From Sinonovacula constricta (taxonomy: Eukaryota; Mollusca; Bivalvia; Cardiida; Solecurtidae), in contig CM017556.1 of assembly GCA_007844125.1 (NCBI GenBank), positions 70,680,697-70,744,696 on the forward strand: a DNA stretch of 64,000 nucleotides, written 5' to 3'. Positions 35,563 through 47,180 of the stretch are shown piece by piece. The notes under the pieces were generated by a model that made no database searches, had not been told where the DNA came from, and saw only the letters and a program-made list of their open reading frames with translations. How positions within the stretch are numbered: position 1 is the first letter of the stretch; the number at the start of each line of letters is the position of its first letter. The position numbers and the translations under genes are program-made.

Positions 35563-35785
35563 AGACAGGTCCGGACGGCAGTGCTGCTATCAGATAGGTC
35601 CGGATGGCAGTGCTGCTATCAGATAGGTCTGGATGGCAGTGCTGCTATCAGATAGGTCTGGATGGCAGTGCTGCTATCAGACAGGTCCGGATGGCAGTGC
35701 TGCTATCAGATAGCTCCGGATGGCAGTGCTGCTATCAGATAGGTCCGGATGGCAGTGCTGCTATCAGATAGGTCTGGATGGCAAA
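35563..35785. repeat. 29-bp minisatellite, about 7.5 copies
   Basis: Unit CAGATAGGTCCGGATGGCAG followed by TGCTGCTAT, with CAGACAGG, GGTCTGG and AGCTCCGG variants. It directly abuts the possible retrotransposon remnant. Confidence 0.93.
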
Positions 35786-36509
35786 GACAGGTTTCTCCCC
35801 ATCCAATATCTCCACCATCCTGACCTCTGACAATCTGGGAATAAGAGGGATGTAAAGCTGCAACATTAATAAGAACACAAATAAAATTGACAGCAAATAA
35901 GTTAGTACTGGTTATTAACAAATGTAGCATGACAAGGATCAAGATTTGCATTCAGCTTTGAATACAATCAAGTACACAGTTATTGTTGTTGATCAAAAAT
36001 TCGAATTTTGCAGCTTAAGGTTGGCCTGTATACATGTAGTTTAAATCCATTTTAAAACTTAGATACTGTCTGAAACATTTCATTCAAATCAAATGTCAAT
36101 CAAAGAACACTGATAAACTTTAATTGCTTAAAAAATTGTTTATATATCACAATATATATCACATGGACAAAAAGGAAAAACAACCAACTCCTAGAGAATT
36201 ATTTTTAATTGCCTGTTTCATAGAATTATATAGACTATTCACAGAAACATGTTATTCACTTTAAGCTTAGAACACAGCAGGCTGAAGCTTTGCACAAAAC
36301 AATCCCAAAAGTACATAACATACACTTAACATTATATCAATAGAAAGTAAGCAATATAAAGTTACAAACTATCCATATTAAAAATAGATGGACAACAGGT
36401 AAGTGAAAAAAACAACAACAGTAAAATTCAAATATGATAATACATGTTGACTAAAATCAATGTGGTGTATTTCTCTGCCTTAAGGTATCAGATGATACAA
36501 AAGATATAA
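35786..36509. other. No gene seen
   Basis: AT-rich, no coding or ordered repeat signal. Confidence 0.35.
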
Positions 36510-36700
36510 GAATTGAGGGCATTTATTGCAGAGAGAGTGGAGTTGCCACTTTATAACATTTGACTCTGTGATCTCTTACCACATGGGTTCAGGTCCTTGA
36601 TGGGCAAATATTTCATGCAAGGTTTTCCTTCTCACCTGCATAAGGTGGTTGTTCACAGGAACAATGCATTAATAATAGCTGGATATCACTATAAAAAATA
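36510..36700 (+). repeat. SINE-like repeat, family A, diverged
   Basis: Contains ATGGGTTCAGGTCCTTGATGG, GCAAGGTTTTCCTTCTCACC and TAGCTGGATATCACTATAAA, in family A order. Confidence 0.45.
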
Positions 36701-37600
36701 AAAGAAAATAAGTAACTCTAGTTTGACCATTATTGTATTATTGAAATAGACAAAACATGACAACACATACAACAAAAAATCAAGTTGTATTAAAATACTG
36801 CTTTCAGGTACAACAGCTATAACAATCAATACATTTTATTCGTTATAAAAGAAAGATAACTCTGAAAGCATAGTTATATGTTCAATTTCCTATACAAAGT
36901 TGGCATCTCATGCTTTGTATTTAGTCCCATGTAGCAACTGTTGTTTACCTTTCTCTTAATTCTAAATGTTGATATTAAAATGCAAGTACAGTTGTAACCT
37001 GGATGAAAACTGTTCATTTAAAGGTTACAGCCAATAAATCCCTATTAATTTACATAGTTTAGCTTGAAAAAGTATTGTAAAAATCTCTGAATGCAGTTAT
37101 CCAAATTGTTACACACTTTCTATTCTTTGCTTTGCCCAGCAAAAAAAGTTGCACAAAGTATAAGATTCATAAATGCTATTGTGGACAGGATAATGTGTTC
37201 AACAATATTTGCGATGAAGAACATTTTTGTCTATTTTATAAGAAAGTAGCATACTATTGATATCTCTTCAGCTAAATTGAAGAAAATGCATGCATTTATT
37301 AAATAATGGTAAGATATATGATCTTTTACATCTTAGTCTGCTCAGCATGGATTGATCCGATTCAATGTGAATCAAATAGTGTTGATCTAGTTATGTCAGC
37401 ACCCACTGGCAGTTATCTATCTGGACCTGCACCATTTGTCACCAAGTTTCTAACAACATTCACTTTATCTCTTTGCAACAATGTATAGCATATAACCATG
37501 CAACAATAAACTACTTTCTCTGGAGAATCAAGTCACAGTAATTTCTCCCCTCTAATATCTAATCAATGTGACAATTGCATATGGTTAGGTTTCATTAAAC
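36701..37600. other. No gene seen
   Basis: AT-rich. A CTATCTGGACCTGCACC motif near 37418 resembles the dispersed GATCTGCAC repeat. Confidence 0.35.
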
Positions 37601-38340
37601 AAGAGCTGCCAGAGGGCAACACGATTGACTATATAAGTGCTTAATTGCATAAAACAGGCAAGCTGCTTTAAGTAAAACTTACGGCAAATGTAATGTCAAA
37701 GAAGAAGGCCATAATTCTTTGCATATAAGTTGGAGTTATGGATCTTGGCTCTTAAAGTACAGAGAATGCGTGTGTAAACCGTTAATAAAATCCATGCTGC
37801 AGTTAACAGAATATGGTCTTCAAAGTAGTTATTAAACTCGAAACTTTTGCCTGCATGGATCTGCCCAAAATGTTCTCCAAATTTACCAAGTCAACATGGG
37901 CGTTATTTCTTACAAATTCTTACTAGCTTTAAATTTGCGAATACCAGTTGGTTTGATCATTAGCAAAGTATATGTGACGTTTCAATCTTATATACATAAT
38001 GGTTATTGAGGTATTACCATAATAGTACTTGCAAGTGAAAATTTATCTGCAGGTATGAACCAAAATGTTCTAAATCAAGCAGTGGATCCTATTTCTCACA
38101 AATCAAAATGGAACTATCACACTTGATAACCAGGGGGACATGGGTGAATTTTATTTCCAATCTATACATGAGCTATTAGGATATACTCTTGAAAGTACTT
38201 CCAAACAAAACTTTTAACTTGAGCATTACACTCAGGTGACTGGAAAAGGTCTTCTTCTTCCTAGAACTGTCCGGTAACTATGTTGTAGATCAATGTACGG
38301 ATGAATTTTCCTCCTTAAGAGTTTAGTGCCTCAGTTGATC
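37601..38340 (+). repeat. Possible ACAAGAG-ended bivalve repeat
   Basis: Starts AACAAGAGCTGCCAGAGGGC, a start style like ACAAGAGGGCC at 43497. It continues with GGCCATAATTCTTTGCATAT and ACTTTTGCCTGCATGGATCT, phrases typical of this repeat class as I know it. The right end is not defined. Confidence 0.35.
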
Positions 38341-39430
38341 ACATTACATAATTATGCAATGAATCTCCAGAGGTACATACCTTCTTGAAATAAATATATA
38401 GCATAGACCAAATGACCCTAAGCAGGATTACAGCCACTGTGACCACCTTACTTTAAAATATGAATATTAATACAATTGTATGTCTTATGTGGCAATATGC
38501 TAACTATGTCTATAGTTACATTTTAAAGAGATCTTCTAAAAATCTTGTTTTCTACATATAATTTTGGATTTCAGAAAAGTAGACAAGAGTGTAAGTTGAT
38601 GCTAAATTTGCAAATAAGACAAATTAAATTAGTTAAATTAAATTAGTTAAATTAGTAAATTCACTGATTTGTGGGCTGTATATGAACCTTTATAAAGAGT
38701 TTTTTATTCATCATAACTTTAAATGTAACATCACTGGATAATGATTTATTTTTGGGATGAACAGTTCAATAATAAACTTGGTAGGCTAAGTTTCTACCGG
38801 TAAAAACAACTTAAAAAATGCTTGTGAAACACCCTCAGTAACAACAATAAAATCTTAAGTAGAAAAATAAGTTAACATTTAGAAAAGTTTTCAAATGGCA
38901 ATCTATTTGTAGTGTAACAATATTTTGCTTATTTATGCAAAAGTAAATAAAATGGGACAGAGACCATCTGTGCTTGATTGTTTTAAAGACATGTGCCAGT
39001 CAACTCACGTTAAGTAAAACAGTGTTTCTTTGCACACGTGTCTTAGTCCAATACATCTAAACATTGTTTTTTTTATCAGAAATCTATTGTAAATTATTTA
39101 AGATTAGTATATTTAGAAAATTTGACTTTATGACTATTTACTTAAAGAATGTACAGACAATTTTAGAAATATGACAAAATAAAATTATGCATGTGTAAAA
39201 AGTTAAATACATCTACACATGTCAACAAATAACAAAGTAACGCACATGGCAAAGAGAATTAAAATGTAAGTAATTGCACTTCATAAATATTTTAAATATT
39301 TACATACAAAACAAAAGGCAAAATGCTGGATGTAACAAATCATGAAGATTTCATCTTTGTACATGTATAAAAACTTTCCATAGAAAACTCACTTCCTTGC
39401 AGGTCAAATTTAAAACAATCAAACATTTTG
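38341..39430. other. 3' flank of the ankyrin/SOCS gene
   Basis: Very AT-rich. Minus-strand AATAAA-type words occur (plus TTTATT at about 38703 and 38744) and could serve the gene ending at 39435, but none is clearly the signal. Confidence 0.3.
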
Positions 39431-39434
39431 AGTG

Positions 39435-41624
39435 TTACTCAATGTCTTTGAGATAGTTTTTCATAGCCTTGGGAAGAGGCAAGAGATCTACATCTGTCAT
39501 TATTTTCCTGTGCAAGGATTTGTAAATGCTGACACGCGCCATCTGCTTCAGGGATCTTGGTTTGTCACCAAGACTGTTCAATACTGCAAGGAAATGCTGC
39601 CCAGAGGGTCCAAGAGGCTGAACTCTGGCCATGAAGCAAGCGTTGGTGAGACATTCAAACAGGATCTTGTGATCCATGGTCTTGTAGAAGAGCAACAGTA
39701 GTTCCTCAGCGTGTCCTTTGGTGAGGATAGCCTGCACCTGCTTCACCTCATTGATGTAGTGGTTCAGTGCTTGTGTGCCTTGCTTCTTCAGGAAGATTGA
39801 GCTCTGTGAGTGACAGATGATAGAGTCAGACGGGTATGGCTCAATGTCTGGGTCAGCTCCCCACTGCAACAAGGTCTTTAACCACTGGTGAATCATTTCA
39901 AACTCCACCTCATTTGTCCCATGGACACTCAGGCGCACAAATTCTACAAGACCATTACCATGACCACCTGCATTTTTTGTGGTGATGTAATTTGGATTCA
40001 AGCCATATTTCAAAAAAATCATTAAAATCTCATTCACAAAATCTCCATAAGCTCTTCTGAAGTCACTGTCTCTGGCTGTACCTCGCATGAATCCCTTCTT
40101 AGCAAGCTCTGCCAGCAGAGAGCAACTGGTTCTCTGATCTTCAGACAGAAAGTTACATTTAGCACCATTCTGCAGGATTTCCTTGAAAGCAGAGATTATG
40201 TCATCAGCTTGATCAATAAGATCAGAAACTTCCGTTCGAATGATTGACTGCAGTAGTAGAATTACAGGGGTATGGCCTATTGTACATTGCGTGTTGACAT
40301 CTGCTCCATGCTTTATCAGAATTTTAATAGCTTTATTAAGGCTACAGAAATCATTGCGGTAGATGTATTTAGAGTTTATGCTGTTTTGAACACATTCTAA
40401 TGGATCATGAGGGTGACTAGCTTTCATAGTAACATGTAACAGTTTGTTTAGTGGCTGGAAGTGCAGAGAGTCAAAGATGTGTGGATCTGCATTGAAGCTT
40501 AGTAGGAGTTCTATCGTCTGGATCACCTGCTTCTGGTAGTCTGACTGCATGCTGCCACGGGGCTTCTGACGGTGTTCATGGTAGTAATTGCCCCCGATGT
40601 AGGACACATGTGTCATCAGGAGGTGGAGGGCCGTCTCTCCATGATGATTGATTGAGTTAACCAGCTGCTCAATGCCAGTTGTCAACAGGTAGCGAGTGGT
40701 CTCAAATATGGCAAAGATACCATCGATGTCATTTCTGTATAGACGATGCAGTGCTGTGTCGCCATTCAATGCTACTCTGTCAACTTCTGCTCCATTGTCT
40801 ATGAGAACTTGAATACATTCTCTACCCCATACCACAGCTTCTAATAAAGGCACATCTCCATTGCTGTTGACATTATTGATTTCTTCAGGACAAAATTTCA
40901 CAAAGTACTCAAGGCATCTTTTGGCTCCTTTACATGCAGCAAAGTGTAAAAACCTGGGAAAGTCAAAATTTGTTTTGTTTTTAGAGGGATTCATTAAAAA
41001 TATTAGTTTCTTAACACAGCTCAGATGATCTCCAGATATGGCCCATTCTAGTGGTAGTAACAGGTCTTGTTGACAATGAAATTTATCTTGGAACACAAGT
41101 CCCAACCTCCTACTGTGAGAGAAAGGTTCATGGTTTCCTGGATAGCACAATCCTGAACTTCTATACAACTCTGCTGGCTGTTTTTTGACTAGATTCACCA
41201 CTAGATCTTCATGTCCAAGCATTGCAGCCAAGTGTGTGGCTGAGTTACAAGTATTTCTGGGTACATATCTACATCTCTGCAACACAAGCTCAACAGCTTC
41301 TGTACAGTTTGAAATTACTGCATACTGCAATAGATTAAGGTCATTATTTTGGATGCCTAGAATGTGTTCATTAAAGTTCAGCTGTTCTATCTGCTGACAA
41401 ATTTCTAAAGTTTTCTGTGGGGATGGATCTTGTGGGTAACAGTGAAGTAGGTCAATAATGTTCTGTATGGCGCTACTTGTTTCTTCTGATACTTCTGTAG
41501 TTGTGTAACTGTGAAGGAACGTAACTGGCCAGGTGTGCAAAACATAGTCGTATATATACAATAAGCAGTGGTAAGGCAGGCTCAGAAGTGTAGTAAATTT
41601 CATCGAGTATCTTGCCAAAGGCAT
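39435..41624 (-). CDS. Ankyrin-repeat, SOCS-box protein, 729 residues
   Basis: Likely substrate receptor for an Elongin B/C-Cullin 5 ubiquitin ligase. Ankyrin-type repeats run from about residue 95 to 500; clear units include NGDTALHRLYR (287-297), HHGETALHLLM (327-337) and ILIKHGADVNTQCTIGHTPV (435-454). The C-terminus is a SOCS box: BC-box-like SLKQMARVSIYKSL at 691-704 and LPLP Cul5-type motif at 715-718. The N-terminus is hydrophobic (residues 10-40), function unclear. The coding sequence is uninterrupted; a minus-strand acceptor (TTTTCTATTGCAG) at 41650 shows at least one upstream untranslated exon. Closest family is ASB; the exact orthologue is not assigned. Confidence 0.88.
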   Translation of the reverse strand: MPLARYSMKFTTLLSLPYHCLLYIYDYVLHTWPVTFLHSYTTTEVSEETSSAIQNIIDLLHCYPQDPSPQKTLEICQQIEQLNFNEHILGIQNNDLNLLQYAVISNCTEAVELVLQRCRYVPRNTCNSATHLAAMLGHEDLVVNLVKKQPAELYRSSGLCYPGNHEPFSHSRRLGLVFQDKFHCQQDLLLPLEWAISGDHLSCVKKLIFLMNPSKNKTNFDFPRFLHFAACKGAKRCLEYFVKFCPEEINNVNSNGDVPLLEAVVWGRECIQVLIDNGAEVDRVALNGDTALHRLYRNDIDGIFAIFETTRYLLTTGIEQLVNSINHHGETALHLLMTHVSYIGGNYYHEHRQKPRGSMQSDYQKQVIQTIELLLSFNADPHIFDSLHFQPLNKLLHVTMKASHPHDPLECVQNSINSKYIYRNDFCSLNKAIKILIKHGADVNTQCTIGHTPVILLLQSIIRTEVSDLIDQADDIISAFKEILQNGAKCNFLSEDQRTSCSLLAELAKKGFMRGTARDSDFRRAYGDFVNEILMIFLKYGLNPNYITTKNAGGHGNGLVEFVRLSVHGTNEVEFEMIHQWLKTLLQWGADPDIEPYPSDSIICHSQSSIFLKKQGTQALNHYINEVKQVQAILTKGHAEELLLLFYKTMDHKILFECLTNACFMARVQPLGPSGQHFLAVLNSLGDKPRSLKQMARVSIYKSLHRKIMTDVDLLPLPKAMKNYLKDIE

Positions 41625-41649
41625 GGCTTAATTTTCATAAAACCGTCAC
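41625..41649 (-). other. 5' UTR part of the ankyrin/SOCS coding exon
   Basis: The minus strand reads TTTTCTATTGCAG|GTGACGG, so the exon starts at 41649, 25 bases before the ATG. The upstream exon must lie to the right, past the transposons at 41.8-46.5 kb. Confidence 0.6.
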
Positions 41650-42035
41650 CTGCAATAGAAAATAAGAAAATACTGAAAATAGAATGATGTTTAATAAAAA
41701 GCACAATAAGTAGTTCTAAAGATCTATGTAAAAACAACCACATTTTTTATGTAAATTTTTTATAAGATTCAATTAAGAACGGTACTACTGAATACCGAAA
41801 GACACTTGTTTACGAAAAGATACCGAAAGAGACTTTGTTTTACCGAAATACACATTATTAAATGTAACTAAAACATCATTTGTTGTTTTATTTAGTTAAT
41901 ATGTTGAAATATTAGTGTATGAAATAAATGCCAAAGATTTGTTGTAATTAAATTAAGTGAATACTGTTTGTTATCACACTCCCAAGCGGACATGTATTAC
42001 TCATGTGTCAACAAAATGTATAAATATAATTCTGA

Positions 42036-42722
42036 ATGAGTATGAACCGACATTCAAACCAGTCCGTAGTCTTCAACATTTCAAACAAAATGTATGCCGC
42101 CGTCTTTGGAGACAGTTATATGTCATGGCTGAATCGTTTTAACATGGGATGTCTACATAACTTCCATGGCAGATGTAAACTCTACGGAGTGTCAGGAATG
42201 TCTACAACCAGAAAGTTTGAGCCTGAATTCCAGAAAATGTTACAAGACATACCTAGGTATGTGTTCAACTCCCTAATGCTGAAATAATATGCTGTGTTGG
42301 GCCCATGTGCAGGAGAAAATACACCCACCGGTAATACATGATATTTACTTGTGACACATCATAAAATATGTCAAAATTATATTTTTTTGCTTTTTTATTT
42401 CAGTTATGTCTTCATGAACGTTGGAGAAAATAGCATAAACACTGCATGATCAGTAGAAGAGATACTTTCAAGACTGATCAGAATGGTACAAAGACTGAAG
42501 CAAAACGGAGTACAGAGGGTCTTTGTGGCATCTAATTTGGAATGCGGGTCCTTTCCTAAATTCACAGGATTAACCAGTGACCAGTACAATAAGTTATGAA
42601 GAAGTGTCAACATTCACAAACGGGAAGAGTATGTGAATGTTGAAAAGAAGCTGAAAAATCCCAAACACTACAACAAGGACTTGGTTCATCCAGTTTTAAT
42701 GAAGGAGGAATTAAAGTTTTGA
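42036..42722 (+). pseudogene. SGNH-hydrolase-like gene, two exons, inactivated
   Basis: Exon 1 42036-42256 ends CCTAG|GTATGT; exon 2 42404-42722 starts after TTTTTTATTTCAG. The joined frame shows VFGDSYMSW (block I Gly-Asp-Ser), YGVSGMST (block II glycine), FMNVGENS (block III position, Glu instead of Asn-Asp) and HYNKDLVHP (block V Asp-x-x-His), in SGNH order. TGA stops at 42447 and 42597 are in frame, both plausible CGA-to-TGA changes. It is therefore degraded or non-functional. It lies inside a TIR element and was probably carried by it. Confidence 0.7.
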
Positions 42723-42899
42723 ACTAGCTTGATCAAACCTAGCTGTATGAAAACCTTATATACACCTTGGAGTTAGTAACTTTTTACGGCAGAACTATTG
42801 TACAGTTTAGCAAATAATTAAAAATGAAATGAAACCGCTCTTTTGATTTCTTTCAAATCCAAATTCACAAGATCAAGCATGCTTTTACACCAATTATTT

Positions 42900-43497
42900 T
42901 AACCTGGTTGGCATGTTAAACTCTTCAGTAGTTTGGCAATTAATTCATATACTTTTATTTTAACATATTTACTCAATAAAACAGCAAATTATGCTTTAAT
43001 TTCAATGTATTAAGTGTATTTCGGTAATCAAAGTCACGTACCAATTAAATGGTATTTATCATGTTTGTGTACTACTCACGGCATTTGTAAAATGTCTTAT
43101 AACTATCAAAAGCTTACTTGTTTTACACTGAATCTTTGGCATTTAATTCATATACTAATATTTCAACATATTTACTAAATAAAACAACACCTTTTGCTTT
43201 AATGTCAATGTATTAAGTGTATTTCGATAATCGGAGTCATGTGTCAATAAAATGGTATTTAACATGTTTGTGTACTCCTCACGGCATTTGTAAAATGTCT
43301 TATAACTATCAAAAGCTTACTTGTATTACACTGAATCTTTAGCATTTAATCCATATACTAATATTTCAACATATTAACTAAATAAAACAACAACTTTTCC
43401 TTTAATTTTAATGTATTAAATGTATTTCGGTAATCGGAGTCATGTATCAATTAAATGGTATTTATCATGTTTGTGTACTCCTCACGGCATTTGTAAA
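42900..43497. repeat. Tandem of about 202-bp units in the transposon
   Basis: Units repeat TAAGTGTATTTCGGTAATC, TGGTATTTATCATGTTTGTG, CTCACGGCATTTGTAAAA and CATATACTAATATTTCAACA. TGTATTTCGGTAATC recurs near 43017, 43219 and 43422 and again in the right TIR (44887). The array is interrupted at 43498 and resumes at 44734. Confidence 0.8.
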
Positions 43498-44733
43498 CAA
43501 GAGGGCCATGATGGCCCTTAATCGCTCACCTGATGACACAGGCTTTACGTAGGCTCAAATCTGGCATTAAGTAATTAAGAGTAATTTACTTAAGAAATCT
43601 TTTGTGAAGATTGGACCATTAGTGTGGCCACTGGGTTGATAACATTTTCTAGAATTTTACCAAGTAACCTACTGAATCCACATGACTCACTTCAAAACAT
43701 ATGTAAGATTTCATACTGGCAAACATGATGGTCAAGTTTGGTGAAGACTGGGCCATCAATGTAGCCTCTTAAGTGTTTTCACAAGCTTTTTCTAAGATTT
43801 GACCTAGTGACCTACTTTTTGACCCCACGTGACCCAGTTACGAACTCATCCAAGATTTCATGCAGACAAACATTCTGACCAAGTTTGGTTAAGATTGGGC
43901 TATAAATGTGGCCTCTAGTGTGTTCACAAGCTTTTTCTAAGATTTTACCTAGTGACCTACTTTTTGACCCCACGTGACCCAGTTACGAACTCATCCAAGA
44001 TTTCATGCAGACAAACATTCTGACCAAGTTTGGTGAAGATTGGGCTATAAATGTGGCCTCTAGTGTGTTCACAAGCTTTTTCTAAGATTTGACCTAGTGA
44101 CCTACTTTTTGACCCCACGTGACCCAGTTACGAACTCATCCAAGATTTCATGCAGACAAACATTCTGACCAGGTTTGGTGAAGATTGGGCTATAAATGTG
44201 GCCTCTAGTGTGTTCACAAGCTTTTTCTAAGATTTGACCTAGTGACCTACTTTTTGACCCCACGTGACCCAGTTACGAACTCATCCAAGATTTCATGCAG
44301 ACAAACATTCTGATCAAGTTTGGTGAAGATTGGGCTATAAATGTGGCCTCTAGTGTGTTCACAAGCTTTTTCTAAGATTTGACCTAGTGACCTACTTTTT
44401 GACCCCACGTGACCCAGTTACGAACTCATCCAAGATTTCATGTAGACAAACATTTTGACCAAGTTTGGTGAAGATTGGGCAATAAATGTGGTCTCTAGTG
44501 TGTTCACAAGTTTTTCCTAAAATTTGACCTCGTGACCTACTTTTTGACCCCAGGTGACCCAATAATGAACTCATCCAAGATTTCATGTAGACAAACATTT
44601 TGACCAAGTTTCATGAAGATTGGATAAAAATTGTGGCCTCTAGTGTGTTCACAAGGTAAATGTTGACGACGAACGACGGACGAAGCGGTATCACAGAAGC
44701 TCCCCTTGAGCATGTTGTGCTCAGGTGAGCTAA
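43498..44733 (+). mobile_element. Nested ACAAGAGG element with 145-bp core repeats
   Basis: Starts ACAAGAGGGCCATGATGGCC (hairpin GGGCCATGATGGCCC) and ends GCTCAGGTGAGCTAAAAA. The core has about six 145-bp units; the word CCTAGTGACCTACTTTTTGA recurs near 43802, 43947, 44092, 44237, 44382 and 44526. The interrupted host tandem shows the empty site: GGCATTTGTAAAATGTC. End style and tandem core resemble bivalve pearl/Helentron-type non-autonomous elements (inference). No coding capacity. Confidence 0.75.
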
Positions 44734-44814
44734 AAATGTCTCATAACTATCAAAAGCTTATTTATATTACAATGAATCTTTGGCAGTTACTTCATATACT
44801 AATATTCTAACATA

Positions 44815-44819
<5 letters not shown>

Positions 44820-44861
<42 letters not shown>
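44820..44861. repeat. AT dinucleotide microsatellite
   Basis: About 20 uninterrupted AT units within the right part of the transposon. Confidence 0.95.
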
Positions 44862-44863
<2 letters not shown>

Positions 44864-45142
44864 TGCTTTAATTTCAATGTTTTAAGTGTATTTCGGTAAT
44901 CAAAGTCTCTTTCGATATCTTTCGGTAAACAAGTGTCTTTCGGTATTCAGTAGGACCCATTAAGAAAGTATTTCTTACTACATTTCTGTTGTTAAAATCC
45001 TGTTTCATCAATTTTTATCTGCTTTGTAGACTGTGCATGACTAAAGAGCCTTGTATTTTATGATTTGCTGTACTCATCCAGATCTAGGAGCTTGCATGTA
45101 TCACACTTGCAGTGCATGCATGCCCTGATACTTGGGGAATTA

Positions 45143-46550
45143 CCCTCATTCCGGACCATCTGCATTCCAGACCATCTGCATTCCAGACCATCTGCATTCC
45201 GGACCATGCTATAATCATCCCGGACCACTTTGGTCGTCATTCCGGACCATATAATAACACTAGTATAATCATTCCTGACCATATCTATTTTATTAATGAA
45301 ATATGTATCATGAACTTAGGAAAGAAGGAAAGAAGTAAAAATTCTTTATAACTTGAGGTTTAAAATACCTGTCCTTAATAAAATCTATTGTTTGTTTTAG
45401 CGATTAGGTCAGTTAATAATTGTGTATATGAACTTGGACAAAATGTTTTGTTTATTTTGACATGAAAATGGCATCCAAAAATCGTGTCCATAAATCGAAT
45501 AACACCTAAAAATGCAAAATAAACACAGGCGTATTGGCGGCACACTTTTATCAGTAACATTCGACTGTTGTTCACACCTCTTTTTATTACTGTTGGTTAC
45601 TGATTGATGAAGAGTCAGCTGGATGTGTATGCTGCGCTGTATAGACCAGTGTAAGAGTGAATTACTGACTTGTGTGATTGAAAATTTACACGTTTCTTTG
45701 CTTGTTCAATGTGCTTGATTAATTATGTGTGTCGTGTATATATACAAGCTGCCCATTTACTTGTTTTTGTTATCTGTATTGATTTTGTGTTGTATTTGAC
45801 TGGGCTCACAATAATGTTTCTAAAATGTTGTACATTTTGTAACGTTTCTATGTAATTGATATACATGTAAGAACGTACTATTGTTTGAATGAAATATGTT
45901 AATAAAACATATTGTCCTATGTATTTTTCTCACTTGTGGACCCAAATCTTTTTTGTAAATTACAAAACTATTCTCTTAAAAAGTATAACCCTATGAATAA
46001 TCAGGCATCTCAACAATACAAATGAGGTGAGAAATTGACACATAAAATACCGACACAGTCGTAATTTAAAGAGGTGTGAACAACCGCCTAGAGTTACTGA
46101 TAAAAGTGTGCCTCCAATACACCTGTGTTTATTTTCAAAAATGTTTTCTTTGATTTACGGACACGATTATTGGATGCCATCTCCCATGTCAAAATATACA
46201 AAACATTTTGTTAGCCTATATATTATGTCCAAATCAATATACACAATTATAAACTGACCTGATTGCTAAATGTTTTTAAGGACACGTGTTTTACACCTCA
46301 AGTTTTAAAGAATTTTTACGCCAATAAAAGAGGGTTTAACAACGACCTAGGAAATATAAGTTTGATCTTACAACATCTAGACTTTTTTTCCTAAGGTCTG
46401 ATTATTATTTCGTAAAATCAAATAAATATGGTCCGGAATGATTATAATATGGTCCGGTATGACGATCAAAGTGGTCCGGGATGATTATAACATGGTCCGG
46501 AATGATGGTCCGAAATGATGGTCCGGAATGCAGATGGTCCGGAATGAGGA
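45143..46550. mobile_element. 1.41-kb foldback element, probable TA duplication
   Basis: Left arm CCTCATTCCGGACCATCTGC with iterated ATTCCGGACCAT words; right arm the inverse ending GGTCCGGAATGAGG. Behind these the inversion continues: 45320-45590 matches the reverse complement of 46065-46330 (for example AAAGAGGTGTGAACAA and CTGATAAAAGTGTGCC). Each arm is over 400 bp with a loop of about 470 bp. TA lies just outside both ends (45141-45142, 46551-46552), suggesting but not proving TA insertion. Host sequence GCAGTGCATGCATGC flanks both sides. Confidence 0.72.
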
Positions 46551-47180
46551 TACACCACACTTGGGCATGCAGTGCATGCATGCTCTGACACTTGGGCATC
46601 ATGCACTTAGACACGTACACCCACATATCAGTGCTTACTGCAGATATCGATTATCTGTGAGTGTATTTATTCTACGTTTGCTAATGTATATTCAACAACA
46701 TACCGTATTGTGCAAATTAGCGTCTTGAATGTTGTTTACATTTTCAAAGTGAAAAGAGGCTGAACAGCTTCCTTACCGGAAGTTACATTTATCGACGGGG
46801 GTGCAATCGGAACACCTCGGATTGTCCTGAGGACTGAATTACCCGAGGAGTTCCGATTGGGGTGGTGGGGGATATTCGTCCTGCTCGCTTTCGAACTTAT
46901 ATTTTTTATTTCAATCGTTCTGTGTGAGATTCAGAGAAAACAATATCAGCCAAAGGTTCAAAAAATTGTCATGTACGATGCAAAAAGTAAATGCACATAA
47001 TTCTGAAAAACAACAACAACGACCTAAAATGACCAGCTGTTTTATATTTGATAATGATACCCAGTTTTAACAGAGGTTCACGACGTGTGCATATACCACA
47101 ACACGCCGCGGTAATGTGGAGCACGTGAAAATCATAACAAACGCAAACCAATTTACACCTGCTTCACAAACAACGTCAAA
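46551..47180 (+). promoter_or_regulatory. Putative divergent promoter, PDCD2L and ankyrin/SOCS
   Basis: ACCGGAAGT (ETS-type) at 46775-46783, with CpG-richer sequence to about 46900 (TTATCGACGGGG, TCCGATT repeats) and again near 47090-47270. The PDCD2L ATG follows at 47181. On the minus strand ACTTCCG|GTAAGG gives a donor at 46776, a candidate first untranslated exon of the ankyrin/SOCS gene. Sharing of the promoter is inference. Confidence 0.4.

Larger units (their letters stand above)
41780..44958 (+). mobile_element. 3.18-kb TIR transposon carrying an SGNH gene
   Basis: The 8-bp direct repeat ATTAAGAA flanks it (41772-41779 and 44959-44966). The terminal inverted repeats are about 80 bp; left CGGTACTACTGAATACCG, right inverted GGGTCCTACTGAATACCG, then GAAAGACACTTGTTTACCG and further ACCGAAA words. 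Inside: a broken SGNH-like gene, a tandem of about 202-bp units each holding TGTATTTCGGTAATC (the inner TIR word), a nested element and an AT microsatellite. No transposase is visible. An 8-bp duplication is compatible with several superfamilies, including hAT, Merlin, P and Zisupton. It sits in the presumed first intron of the ankyrin/SOCS gene. Confidence 0.8.

Noticed and set aside
35082..35655. Overlapping host protein frames near 35.1-35.6 kb
   Set aside because: Frames on both strands are short and run into the 29-bp minisatellite; the one informative motif suggests a retroelement remnant.
42036..42722. Functional SGNH hydrolase
   Set aside because: Two in-frame TGA codons interrupt exon 2 and the block III residue is altered, so this copy is treated as a pseudogene.
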